Below are positions 1-6,414 of a stretch of DNA of 15,271 nt, piece by piece. This DNA is from an uncultured Micavibrio sp. (GTDB lineage Bacteria; Pseudomonadota; Alphaproteobacteria; Micavibrionales; UBA1664): the NCBI GenBank assembly GCA_937896295.1, contig CALBME010000140.1, forward strand, positions 1-15,271, read 5' to 3'. Each line of letters begins with the position of its first letter. Within the stretch, counting starts at the first letter, position 1. A program made the translations under genes and the position numbers. Under the pieces are notes generated by a model that was given only the letters and a program-made list of their open reading frames with translations, searched no databases and was not told the DNA's origin.

Positions 1-72
1 GGCACGATCATCCATTCCGGCATCGACTCACCGGAAGATCTCGAACGCGCGAAAAAGGTCTTAAGCCAATGA
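1..72 (+). CDS. kdsB: C-terminal tail of a nucleotidyltransferase, probably KdsB (partial)
   Basis: Frame 1 is open from the window edge to a TGA at 70-72 and encodes 23 residues ending GIDSPEDLERAKKVLSQ. A 'GxDxPEDLERxR' tail is typical of 3-deoxy-manno-octulosonate cytidylyltransferase (KdsB), which activates Kdo as CMP-Kdo for lipopolysaccharide synthesis in the cytoplasm. The TGA overlaps the ATG of the next gene in an ATGA arrangement, so the two are probably co-transcribed and translationally coupled. The catalytic part lies outside the window. Related sugar nucleotidyltransferases end similarly, so the name rests only on the tail. Confidence 0.5.
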   Translation, partial: GTIIHSGIDSPEDLERAKKVLSQ

Positions 73-698
73 CCGTACGCCTCCTGATCGCCCGTCACGG
101 CAACACCTTCAAACCAGATGAAATTCCCCGCCGCGTCGGCGCGCGCACCGATCTGCCTCTGGTGGAAAGCGGACAGGCGCAAGCGACGCGCCTGGGCAAT
201 TACCTGAAAGCCAACGATCTTATTCCGGATATCGTCTACACATCGCAACTGCAGCGCACCGTGCAGACCGCCGAAGGCGCACTTGCCGCAATTGGCATCA
301 GCCGCCCCATCCACCAGAGCGACATGTTCAACGAAATCGATCATGGCCCGGATGAAAACAAAACCGACCCGGAAATCGTGGCCCGGATCGGCGGCACCGC
401 CTTTCATCAATGGGAAAAAGAAAACCTGATGCCGCGTGACTGGTCGCCCCAGCCAGACGTCCTGCGCCGCCGCTGGTTCGACTTCGCCCGGCATGCCGAA
501 CAGAATTATGATGACAAGACCGTTCTGGTAGTGACATCGAACGGTGTCGCGCGTTTTGCCCCGCTGCTGGCCAACAATGCCGACGATGTGATCGGCGACA
601 ACCGCAAGATGGGTACCGGGTGCCTGTCAATCATGGAAGGGTCCGGCGGTTTGTGGATGATCAGTCACTGGAACATCAAACCCCGGGACGCAGCATGA
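69..698 (+). CDS. Histidine phosphatase family protein (phosphoglycerate-mutase-like)
   Basis: This 209-aa cytoplasmic protein opens with the family signature LIARHGNT (residues 6-13), where His10 would be the phosphorylated histidine. Arg62 in the SQLQRTVQTAE segment and the acidic NEIDHGPDE segment near residue 90 fit the rest of the pocket. The second catalytic His, normally in a 'VSHGG' turn, is not visible: the aligned stretch reads VVTSNGVARF (about 154-163), with Ser157 where His is expected. Known members are phosphoglycerate mutases, sugar-phosphate phosphatases and others, and the substrate here cannot be told. The ATG overlaps the upstream stop, and the gene's own stop overlaps the yejB start (ATGA at 695-698), so it is embedded in the operon. 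Confidence 0.85.
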   Translation: MTVRLLIARHGNTFKPDEIPRRVGARTDLPLVESGQAQATRLGNYLKANDLIPDIVYTSQLQRTVQTAEGALAAIGISRPIHQSDMFNEIDHGPDENKTDPEIVARIGGTAFHQWEKENLMPRDWSPQPDVLRRRWFDFARHAEQNYDDKTVLVVTSNGVARFAPLLANNADDVIGDNRKMGTGCLSIMEGSGGLWMISHWNIKPRDAA

Positions 699-1819
699 AC
701 ATCTCCGCCTATATCCTGCGCCGCCTGCTTCTGATTATCCCGACCCTGTTCGGGATCATGCTGCTCAACTTCCTGATTGTTCAGGCCGCGCCCGGTGGTC
801 CGGTCGAACAGATGATCGCCAAGGTTCAGGGCCTGTCCACCGACGCCACGGCACGCTTTTCCGGCAGCGGCGGCGATACGGCGCAGGGCATGCAGGCGCC
901 CGAGCACGCACAGGGCGGTGGCGGCGGATCGTCTAGCAAATACCGCGGCGCACAGGGTCTGGACCCCGCCTTCATCGCGCAGCTGGAAAAACAGTTCGGT
1001 TTCGACAAGCCGATGCACGAACGTTTTTTGATGATGATTAAAAACTATCTCGTCTTTGACTTCGGGCAGAGTTATTACCGTGACGTCGGCGTCACGCAGC
1101 TGATTTTCGAAAAAATGCCTGTCTCAATCTCGCTTGGCCTGTGGTCCACGCTGCTGATTTACCTCATCTCCATTCCGCTTGGCATCAGAAAGGCCGTAAA
1201 GGACGGCAGCGCCTTTGACATCTGGTCGTCAGGCGTGATTTTCATCGGCTATGCCGTACCCAGCTTTCTGTTCGCCATTCTGCTGATCATCCTGTTTGCC
1301 GGCGGCCGTTATTTTGACTGGTTCCCCCTGCGCGGCCTGACCAGTGACGGGTTCGCCGATTTTCCGTGGTGGCGTCAGGTGGCGGACTATATGTGGCACA
1401 TCACACTGCCCATCGCCGCGCTGGTTATTTCCGGCTTTGCGGGCCTGACAATGCTCACGAAAAATTCGTTCATCGACGAACTGGGAAAACAATACGTGCT
1501 GACCGCCCGCGCCAAGGGCCTGTCCGAACGCCGCGTGCTGTACAAACACGTCTTCCGCAACGCCATGCTGATCGTCATTGCCGGCTTCCCCGGGGCGTTC
1601 ATGGCGATTTTCTTCACCGGCTCGCTGTTGATCGAGGTCATCTTCTCCCTCGACGGGATGGGGCTTCTCGGCTTCGAATCCACCATCAACCGTGATTACC
1701 CGGTCATGTTCGGCACGCTCTACATCTTCACGCTGATGGGACTTTTGTTGAAAATTCTCTCGGACATCACCTATGTATTGGTCGACCCCCGCATCGACTT
1801 CAATACAAGGACGTCATGA
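695..1819 (+). CDS. yejB: Peptide ABC transporter permease YejB
   Basis: This 374-aa inner-membrane permease is one half of the transmembrane channel of a Yej-type (microcin C / oligopeptide) ABC importer. It begins with the OppB-family N-terminus (MNISAYILRRLLLIIPTLFG), followed by APGGPV and the YejB-typical Gly/Ser-rich linker before KYRGAQGLDP. The coupling (EAA) loop TARAKGLSERRVLYKHVFRNA is near residues 269-289, and the C-terminus ends LVDPRIDF. Length and sequence agree closely with E. coli YejB (about 364 aa) as I recall it. A longer in-frame start exists at 620, but the ATG at 695 overlaps the upstream stop and begins at the conserved N-terminus. Its partners are YejE at 2845 and YejF at 10003; YejA is not in the window. 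Confidence 0.96.
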   Translation: MNISAYILRRLLLIIPTLFGIMLLNFLIVQAAPGGPVEQMIAKVQGLSTDATARFSGSGGDTAQGMQAPEHAQGGGGGSSSKYRGAQGLDPAFIAQLEKQFGFDKPMHERFLMMIKNYLVFDFGQSYYRDVGVTQLIFEKMPVSISLGLWSTLLIYLISIPLGIRKAVKDGSAFDIWSSGVIFIGYAVPSFLFAILLIILFAGGRYFDWFPLRGLTSDGFADFPWWRQVADYMWHITLPIAALVISGFAGLTMLTKNSFIDELGKQYVLTARAKGLSERRVLYKHVFRNAMLIVIAGFPGAFMAIFFTGSLLIEVIFSLDGMGLLGFESTINRDYPVMFGTLYIFTLMGLLLKILSDITYVLVDPRIDFNTRTS

Positions 1820-2805
1820 GACAGTACAAAACCGTTCAAAAACAACGCGCCAAAGACCAGGATATATTACACGCAAGCCTGATGGACCGCTTCAAGGCGC
1901 TTCAGCCTGCGGGCTCTATCGACGCGTTTGCGGATGACCAGACATGGGAACTGAGCCCCCGCGTTGCCGCCCTTGAGCAGCAGGAAGGCCAGAAAATCAT
2001 CGCGGCCTATCAAAAGGGTGCGCCCGACAAACGGGCCCTGAGCGAGGCGCTGGCCCACCTGCTGGAACTCGCAGCCCTTCCGCTGCACCGTTATTTCAAT
2101 GCACCCGATGCCACGGGCATGCGCATGGGTGCCTATCCAGCCAGCGAGGCGCGAACACAGGCGGGGGACATCCTCAAAGCCGGGCTGCGCACCATCCGCA
2201 ACGCCCCGCCCATCGTCATGGACACCCCGCCTGCCCATAAGCCCCGGCGTCTGTGGCTGGTTTCCCCGATGGAAGGGATCGACCATGACGACACGGCCAT
2301 GAGCATCACACTTATTGATAACGGCATCCCCACCGCAGGAATCATTCATTTCCCCAAAAAAGGGCGCACCTATGCCGGTGTCCCGGGCGAATTCGCCTTC
2401 ATGCGCATCCGCGGGGGCAAAAGCACCAACATCAGGGTTAAAAATCATGAATTCTTCGGCCATGTGGCTGGCACGGCCCACCACGCCCGCCGATCCCTTG
2501 CCTTCCGCACCTTCACCGAAACCCACACCGTGAAACGCATCTTTGGGGAGGCAGCCGCCCCCTATGGCCTGTGCCGCATGGCGCAAGGCTCGCTGGACCT
2601 GTACCTGCAACCTGCGATGCTGCCGCAAGGGGCCCTGAGCGCCGCCCATGCCGTGCTTGCCGGTGCAGGTGGCATCGTTCGGACGTTCGACGGTGCGCCC
2701 ATGGCCTTTACGGCTGACCGGGCCGGGGCACCCGCCCTGCCCTTTGTGGCCGCCGCCAGCGAAAAATCCATTCATACCCACGAAACCCGCCGGCTGGTCG
2801 TATAA
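1816..2805 (+). CDS. Divergent inositol-monophosphatase-like protein, probably without catalytic activity
   Basis: This 329-aa protein overlaps the yejB stop (ATGA, 1816-1819). Residues ~80-300 follow the IMPase/CysQ fold: a segment ending PPIVMDT, then RLWLVSPMEGID (145-156) where active enzymes have W-x-V-DPLDGT, then MSITLIDNGIPTAGIIHFP (family: 'SIALVxDGxPxxGVVxxP'), YAGVPGEFAF, and C-terminal GLCRMAQGSLDLYLQP with SAAHAVLAGAGGIV. The metal ligands look lost: DPLD is SPME, and the 'WDTAA' site is LPQGALSAA (269-277). The first ~75 residues are an unrecognised, charged extension. Known relatives dephosphorylate inositol phosphates, PAP or sugar phosphates, but this one may be a binding or regulatory pseudoenzyme. 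Lying between two permease genes, it may act with the transporter; that is inference. Confidence 0.72.
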   Translation: MRQYKTVQKQRAKDQDILHASLMDRFKALQPAGSIDAFADDQTWELSPRVAALEQQEGQKIIAAYQKGAPDKRALSEALAHLLELAALPLHRYFNAPDATGMRMGAYPASEARTQAGDILKAGLRTIRNAPPIVMDTPPAHKPRRLWLVSPMEGIDHDDTAMSITLIDNGIPTAGIIHFPKKGRTYAGVPGEFAFMRIRGGKSTNIRVKNHEFFGHVAGTAHHARRSLAFRTFTETHTVKRIFGEAAAPYGLCRMAQGSLDLYLQPAMLPQGALSAAHAVLAGAGGIVRTFDGAPMAFTADRAGAPALPFVAAASEKSIHTHETRRLVV

Positions 2806-2844
2806 TCCGGTTGATTTGAAGGACGGCGGCGCTACCATCGCGCT

Positions 2845-3873
2845 ATGGCCCTATCGCCCCTGACCCGCCGCCGCCTGCAGCAGTTCCGCGCCAACAAGCG
2901 CGGCTTCTACAGCCTGATTATTTTCATGGTGTTTTTCGTGATGTCGCTGGGCGCGGAATTCATCGCCAACGACAAACCCATCCTGCTGAAATTCAATGGG
3001 CACTATTATGCACCGGTCTTCCAGATGGTTCCTGAAAAGGCGCTGGGCGGTGATTTTGACACCGAGGCTGATTACCGCGACGCCTACGTGCGCGACCTGA
3101 TCGCCAAGGGCGATGGCTGGATGATCTGGCCCCCCGTGCGCTATCACTACGACACCATCAATTTCAGCAATCCCAAACCCGCGCCCAGCGCCCCGGACCG
3201 TGAAAACTGGTTCGGCACTGACGATCAGGGCCGCGACGTGCTCGCGCGCGTGATTTACGGATTCCGCATCTCCATCCTGTTCGGTCTGGCGCTGACCATC
3301 CTTTCTTCCATCGTCGGCGTCATCGCGGGCGGGCTACAGGGATATTTCGGCGGCCGCACCGACCTGATCATGCAGCGTTTCATTGAAATCTGGTCCGGCC
3401 TGCCCGTGCTGTTCATCCTTATCATCATGGCATCGATCATCACGCCCGGGTTCTGGAGCCTGCTGACCATCATGCTGCTGTTTGCGTGGACGACGCTGGT
3501 CGACGTGGTGCGCGCGGAATTCTTACGCGCCCGCAATTTCGATTACGTGCGCGCCGCGCGCGCCCTTGGTGTCGGTAACCGCACCATCATGATCAAACAC
3601 GTCCTGCCCAATGCGATGGTGGCGACCCTGACCCTCATGCCTTTTGTCCTGACCGGGTCCATCACCATCCTGACATCGCTCGATTTCCTTGGCTTTGGCC
3701 TGCCCCCGGGTTCCGCCTCGCTCGGCGAGCTGCTGGAACAAGGTAAAAACAACCTTCAGGCCCCGTGGCTGGGCATGACCGCATTTTTAAGCATCGCGCT
3801 GATGCTGACACTTTTAACCTTTGTGGGCGAAGCGGTGCGCGACGCATTTGACCCCCGAAAGACCGCGCTCTAG
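2845..3873 (+). CDS. yejE: Peptide ABC transporter permease YejE
   Basis: This 342-aa inner-membrane permease is the second channel subunit of the Yej importer. After a short cytoplasmic N-terminus and a first membrane segment (~21-41) comes the family-typical EFIANDKPILLKFNG and a long periplasmic stretch. NWFGTDDQGRDVLARVIYG follows near 122-140, then further membrane spans, and the coupling loop RAARALGVGNRTIMIKHVLPNAM near 237-259. The C-terminus reads GEAVRDAFDPRK. It matches E. coli YejE (341 aa) throughout, as I recall it. The ATG lies 39 nt after the preceding stop with GAAGGA about 22 nt upstream, further than ideal. No closer in-frame start exists, because an in-frame TGA lies at 2812-2814. 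Confidence 0.96.
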   Translation: MALSPLTRRRLQQFRANKRGFYSLIIFMVFFVMSLGAEFIANDKPILLKFNGHYYAPVFQMVPEKALGGDFDTEADYRDAYVRDLIAKGDGWMIWPPVRYHYDTINFSNPKPAPSAPDRENWFGTDDQGRDVLARVIYGFRISILFGLALTILSSIVGVIAGGLQGYFGGRTDLIMQRFIEIWSGLPVLFILIIMASIITPGFWSLLTIMLLFAWTTLVDVVRAEFLRARNFDYVRAARALGVGNRTIMIKHVLPNAMVATLTLMPFVLTGSITILTSLDFLGFGLPPGSASLGELLEQGKNNLQAPWLGMTAFLSIALMLTLLTFVGEAVRDAFDPRKTAL

Positions 3874-3882
3874 GTAAATCCA

Positions 3883-5076
3883 ATGACCAAACGCAATTCC
3901 ATTCCCCCGATGAAGGACGAAGTCGCCGTGTGGCGCCGTTCGCTCCATGAAAACCCCGCCATCATGTACGAGGAGGTGTTTGCCTCCGACCTCGTCGCGT
4001 CCAAGCTGACCGAATGGGGCATCCCGTTCAAGCGCGGCCTGGGCAAGACCGGGATCGTGGGAATTATCGAGGGCCAGAAAAACGACTCAGGAAAAACCAT
4101 CGGCCTTCGTGCCGACATGGACGCCCTGCCCCTGACCGAAACATCCGGCCAGCCATGGTCCTCGAAAATTCCGGGCCGCATGCATGCATGCGGCCATGAC
4201 GGCCACACCGCCACCCTGCTGGGAACGGCGAAATACCTGAACGAAACCAAGAATTTCAACGGCCGCGTGCTGGTGATTTTCCAGCCCGCCGAGGAAGGCG
4301 GGCGCGGTGCCTTTGCCATGATGCGCGACGGCCTGTTCAAGGACGACCTGAAATGCGATTACGTGTACGGCCTGCACAATTGGCCGACCATGCCGCTGGG
4401 TACGGCCGGTATCAAGGCGGGTGCCGTCATGGCCGCCGTCGATCATTTTGATATTGAAATTGCAGGGGTCGGCGGCCATGCCGCCTATCCGCATAAATGC
4501 GTCGATTCCATCGTGATCGGCGCCACACTGGTCAGCACGCTGCAAACCCTTGTCTCGCGCTTCGTCGCCCCGCAGGAAATGGCCGTGTTGTCTGTTACCA
4601 ACTTCAATTCCGGAACCGGCGCCTATAACGTCATCCCTGACTCCGCCAAGATCACCGGCACCGTGCGCAGCTTTAAACCCGAGGTGCGCGACATGATGGA
4701 AGCCAAGATCAAAAAAATGGCGACCGAAATATGCGGTGCCTATGGCGCCAAGGTCTCTGTCGTCTATGACCGCGAAATCGACGCCACCATCAACGACCCG
4801 GAACAGACGCAAGTCTGCATCGAGGCGATGAGCCGCATCATCGGTCTTGAGAATATCAACACCAACATCCAGCCCTCCCTCGGCGGGGAGGATTTTGGCG
4901 GCATGCTGATGCAGGTGCCGGGCGCCTATATTCACCTGGGCCAGGGCACAGCCAATCCGGACAGCCCCCACAACCGCGGCCTTCACAATCCCGGCTATGA
5001 TTTCAATGACGATATTATCCCTATCGCCATGGATTATTTCGCGGAACTGGTCGAATCCGGCCTGCCCTTAAAATAA
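3883..5076 (+). CDS. M20D-family amidohydrolase / N-acyl amino acid (or peptide) hydrolase
   Basis: This 397-aa metal-dependent hydrolase belongs to the hippurate hydrolase / IAA-amino-acid hydrolase / N-acetyl-diaminopimelate deacetylase group. Visible motifs are GLRADMDALPL (74-84), the metal-binding RMHACGHDGHT (99-109), FQPAEEGGRGA (133-143) with the general-base Glu pair, GLHNWP (163-168), GVGGHAAYPH (195-204, dimerisation-domain His) and SLGGEDFG near the C-terminus. There is no signal peptide, so it should be cytoplasmic. It starts 9 nt after the yejE stop, in the same operon, so it may hydrolyse the acylated or peptide ligand imported by Yej. The family does not allow the substrate to be named; N-acetylornithine or an acyl amino acid would suit the arginine genes downstream, but that is inference. 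Confidence 0.93.
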   Translation: MTKRNSIPPMKDEVAVWRRSLHENPAIMYEEVFASDLVASKLTEWGIPFKRGLGKTGIVGIIEGQKNDSGKTIGLRADMDALPLTETSGQPWSSKIPGRMHACGHDGHTATLLGTAKYLNETKNFNGRVLVIFQPAEEGGRGAFAMMRDGLFKDDLKCDYVYGLHNWPTMPLGTAGIKAGAVMAAVDHFDIEIAGVGGHAAYPHKCVDSIVIGATLVSTLQTLVSRFVAPQEMAVLSVTNFNSGTGAYNVIPDSAKITGTVRSFKPEVRDMMEAKIKKMATEICGAYGAKVSVVYDREIDATINDPEQTQVCIEAMSRIIGLENINTNIQPSLGGEDFGGMLMQVPGAYIHLGQGTANPDSPHNRGLHNPGYDFNDDIIPIAMDYFAELVESGLPLK

Positions 5077-5139
5077 GGGCGGAACCTTTTTTAAGGTCCC
5101 TGTGTTGGAACGGCATAACAACCGCCTGATGAGGACCAA

Positions 5140-5376
5140 ATGATTGTTGAACGCGAAGATAACAGCGCCCTGTACTTTATCGTGGGCGCCCTGCTGGTGG
5201 CTGTCATCGCCTTTGCCGTTTACTATTTCGCCTCCGATCGCCCGGCTGTAAGCGATCAGGTCACAGACACAACCCGTGTTGAAAGCGTCGCACCGGCCTC
5301 GGGCAGCGCAACCAGCACCACCACCCTTTCGTCCGACGGAAACGGTGTTTCCGCGACAACCACGACACAGCAGTAA
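5140..5376 (+). CDS. Small single-pass membrane protein of unknown function
   Basis: This 78-aa protein has a short charged N-terminus (MIVEREDNS), one hydrophobic helix (about residues 10-31, ALYFIVGALLVAVIAFAVYY) and a low-complexity tail of ~45 residues rich in Ser, Thr, Ala and Val, ending TTTTQQ. AGGA at 5132-5135, 4 nt before the ATG, is a usable but close ribosome binding site. It follows the amidohydrolase by 63 nt and precedes the terminator at 5401, so it is the last gene of this unit. No family is recognised. A membrane-anchored, disordered-tail protein is all that can be read from it. Confidence 0.75.
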   Translation: MIVEREDNSALYFIVGALLVAVIAFAVYYFASDRPAVSDQVTDTTRVESVAPASGSATSTTTLSSDGNGVSATTTTQQ

Positions 5377-5400
5377 TTCGAGAGTTGCTGCTGCTTGAAG

Positions 5401-5441
5401 GGCAGGCCCCATAACCTTCGGGTTTGGGGCCTGCCTCTTTT
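5401..5441 (+). terminator. Strong Rho-independent terminator of the yejB-yejE-amidohydrolase unit
   Basis: GGCAGGCCCC (5401-5410) pairs perfectly with GGGGCCTGCC (5426-5435). Inside, AACC/GGTT (5413-5416 with 5421-5424) closes a TTCG tetraloop. TCTTTT follows at 5436-5441. It lies 25 nt after the stop of the small membrane protein and should separate this unit from the arginine unit downstream. Confidence 0.93.
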
Positions 5442-5465
5442 GGACGGATGTTAATGAAAATTTAT

Positions 5466-5496
5466 TTGACACTCTCATGCATATTGCCCACATACT
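5466..5496 (+). promoter_or_regulatory. Candidate sigma-70-type promoter of the GNAT-argFGH-yejF unit
   Basis: A perfect -35 box TTGACA lies at 5466-5471. The best -10-like hexamer is CATACT at 5491-5496, with a long 19-nt spacer; weaker choices give 17-18 nt. It sits directly after the terminator of the upstream unit, in AT-richer DNA. The expected start site is around 5501-5503, at or next to the ATG of the short leader ORF. Confidence 0.6.
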
Positions 5497-5502
5497 GACT
5501 GC

Positions 5503-5556
5503 ATGTTCGTTTTGACCACCACCTTTAGCCCCGCAGCCCTCCTGCTGCGACGATAG
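5503..5556 (+). CDS. Putative arginine leader peptide (17 aa)
   Basis: The ORF ATG...TAG encodes MFVLTTTFSPAALLLRR. Its last two sense codons are tandem CGA arginine codons, immediately before the stop; CGA looks rare in argF-argH, which mostly use CGC and CGT. No Shine-Dalgarno precedes it. The predicted promoter puts the start site at or near the ATG, so translation would be leaderless, as I recall being reported for the trpL leader of Sinorhizobium. It lies upstream of four genes that include argF, argG and argH, and overlaps the first hairpin of the leader. Ribosome pausing on the Arg codons would change that folding. This is a prediction from position and sequence; an 18-codon frame can also arise by chance. 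Confidence 0.5.
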   Translation: MFVLTTTFSPAALLLRR

Positions 5557-5587
5557 TACCGACCTGAAGTCGCCGTGAATCCGGCGA
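5532..5587 (+). promoter_or_regulatory. Mutually exclusive hairpins in the arg leader (attenuator-like)
   Basis: Four segments can pair in alternation. CGCAGC (5532-5537) pairs with GCTGCG (5544-5549); GCGAC (5547-5551) pairs with GTCGC (5569-5573); TCGCCG (5570-5575) pairs with CGGCGA (5582-5587). This 1:2, 2:3, 3:4 topology is that of a ribosome-controlled attenuator, and segment 2 overlaps the tandem Arg codons. The last hairpin is followed by AAAAC rather than a U-tract, so it is not an intrinsic terminator by itself. Control could instead act through Rho or on translation. Confidence 0.4.
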
Positions 5588-5684
5588 AAACAGCTTGGGA
5601 ATGATGGTCTCGAAAACCCTCTCTTATCCGACAATCCGCTGACAGCTTGCCCGTAAAAGGCTCGTGCTCACACTTAACCAACCG

Positions 5685-5700
5685 CCTGGGGTGTCCCAGG
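5685..5700 (+). promoter_or_regulatory. Hairpin just upstream of the GNAT ribosome binding site
   Basis: CCTGGG (5685-5690) pairs perfectly with CCCAGG (5695-5700) around GTGT, ending 10 nt before the AAGGA of the next gene. CTTGGGA at 5594-5600 can compete for TCCCAGG (5694-5700), including one G-U pair. The remainder of the 280-nt gap (5557-5684) holds no further gene that I can see. Confidence 0.4.
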
Positions 5701-5721
5701 GATTGTAACGAAGGACAAGAG

Positions 5722-6405
5722 ATGGAATATACCGCTGCGGCCCGCAAGGCTCCCGAACCCTCATCCGATGCATTTTATGCCGCCGCCACGCCGGATGCAT
5801 CCGTGCATTACCGGATTGCCGAGATAGACGACACCACCGACGAGATGCTGGACCAGTTCATGGGCCTGCACGAGCATGTTCTGAAGAACCTGCCTACCGG
5901 CGGCAAGCACTGGGTCAAGCCCCGCACCCGCGACAATGTCCGCGCCCACATCCTGAACGGCCATGTCTGCCTCGGCGTTTTTGACAAACACGACACCATG
6001 GTGGGTCAGGTTCTGCTGACCCTGCCCGACCTGCCGGGCGGCAAGAACCTCAAAGGATATCCCATCGGATACAAGCACGGATTGCTGCGCCCCGACCATT
6101 GCATGGTGGTACAGACGCTGGGCGTGCATAAGGATCACGCCGGCCACGGCATTCGTACGCTTATACTCGATAAGGCCGAGGAAATCGCACGCGATCGTCT
6201 GCGCCGCCATCTGCTGGCAAAAACGGACGTCCTCAACAAAAGCAGCGTCCGCGGGTTTATCCGCGCGGGCTATCTCACCAGTCAGGAAACATCCGTGCTG
6301 GGCGAAGCATATAAATGCGTCTTCATGTGGAGACCGCTGAAGGATCTGCACATGCGCGACCTGACCCAGCTTAAAAATCTCAACTTTCAGTCATTCACCG
6401 CCTAG
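5722..6405 (+). CDS. GNAT-family N-acyltransferase in the arginine operon
   Basis: This 227-aa cytoplasmic protein has the GNAT core in its second half. VVQTLGVHKDHAGHGIRTLILDKAEE (about 129-154) is the strand-4 / acetyl-CoA pyrophosphate loop, with a degenerate Q/RxxGxG (DHAGHG). LAKTDVLNKSSVRGFIRAGY (about 171-190) is the strand-5 / helix segment. The start is ATG 5722, preceded by AAGGA (5711-5715, 6-nt spacer); an in-frame TTG at 5647 is longer but has no ribosome site. It is the first gene after the leader, with argF 9 nt downstream. GNAT proteins acetylate amines or amino acids; its position makes an N-acetylglutamate synthase role conceivable, but the sequence does not prove it. It does not look like classical ArgA, which has an amino-acid-kinase domain. 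Confidence 0.75.
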   Translation: MEYTAAARKAPEPSSDAFYAAATPDASVHYRIAEIDDTTDEMLDQFMGLHEHVLKNLPTGGKHWVKPRTRDNVRAHILNGHVCLGVFDKHDTMVGQVLLTLPDLPGGKNLKGYPIGYKHGLLRPDHCMVVQTLGVHKDHAGHGIRTLILDKAEEIARDRLRRHLLAKTDVLNKSSVRGFIRAGYLTSQETSVLGEAYKCVFMWRPLKDLHMRDLTQLKNLNFQSFTA

Positions 6406-6414
6406 GAACATGTC

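Noticed and set aside
4179..4193. Repeated GCATGCATGCATGC microrepeat
   Set aside because: It encodes the conserved metal-binding RMHACGH motif of the amidohydrolase, so it needs no other explanation.
5080..5099. GGAACCTT-TTTT-AAGGTCCC hairpin after the amidohydrolase, considered as a terminator
   Set aside because: The T-run is in the loop, the stem has a mismatch and no T-run follows; the real terminator is at 5401-5441.
5590..5649. Direct repeat ACAGCTTG at 5590-5597 and 5642-5649
   Set aside because: Eight bases, two copies only; could be chance.
5647..5721. N-terminal extension of the GNAT protein from TTG 5647
   Set aside because: No ribosome binding site, it crosses the leader hairpin at 5685-5700, and ATG 5722 has a well-placed AAGGA.
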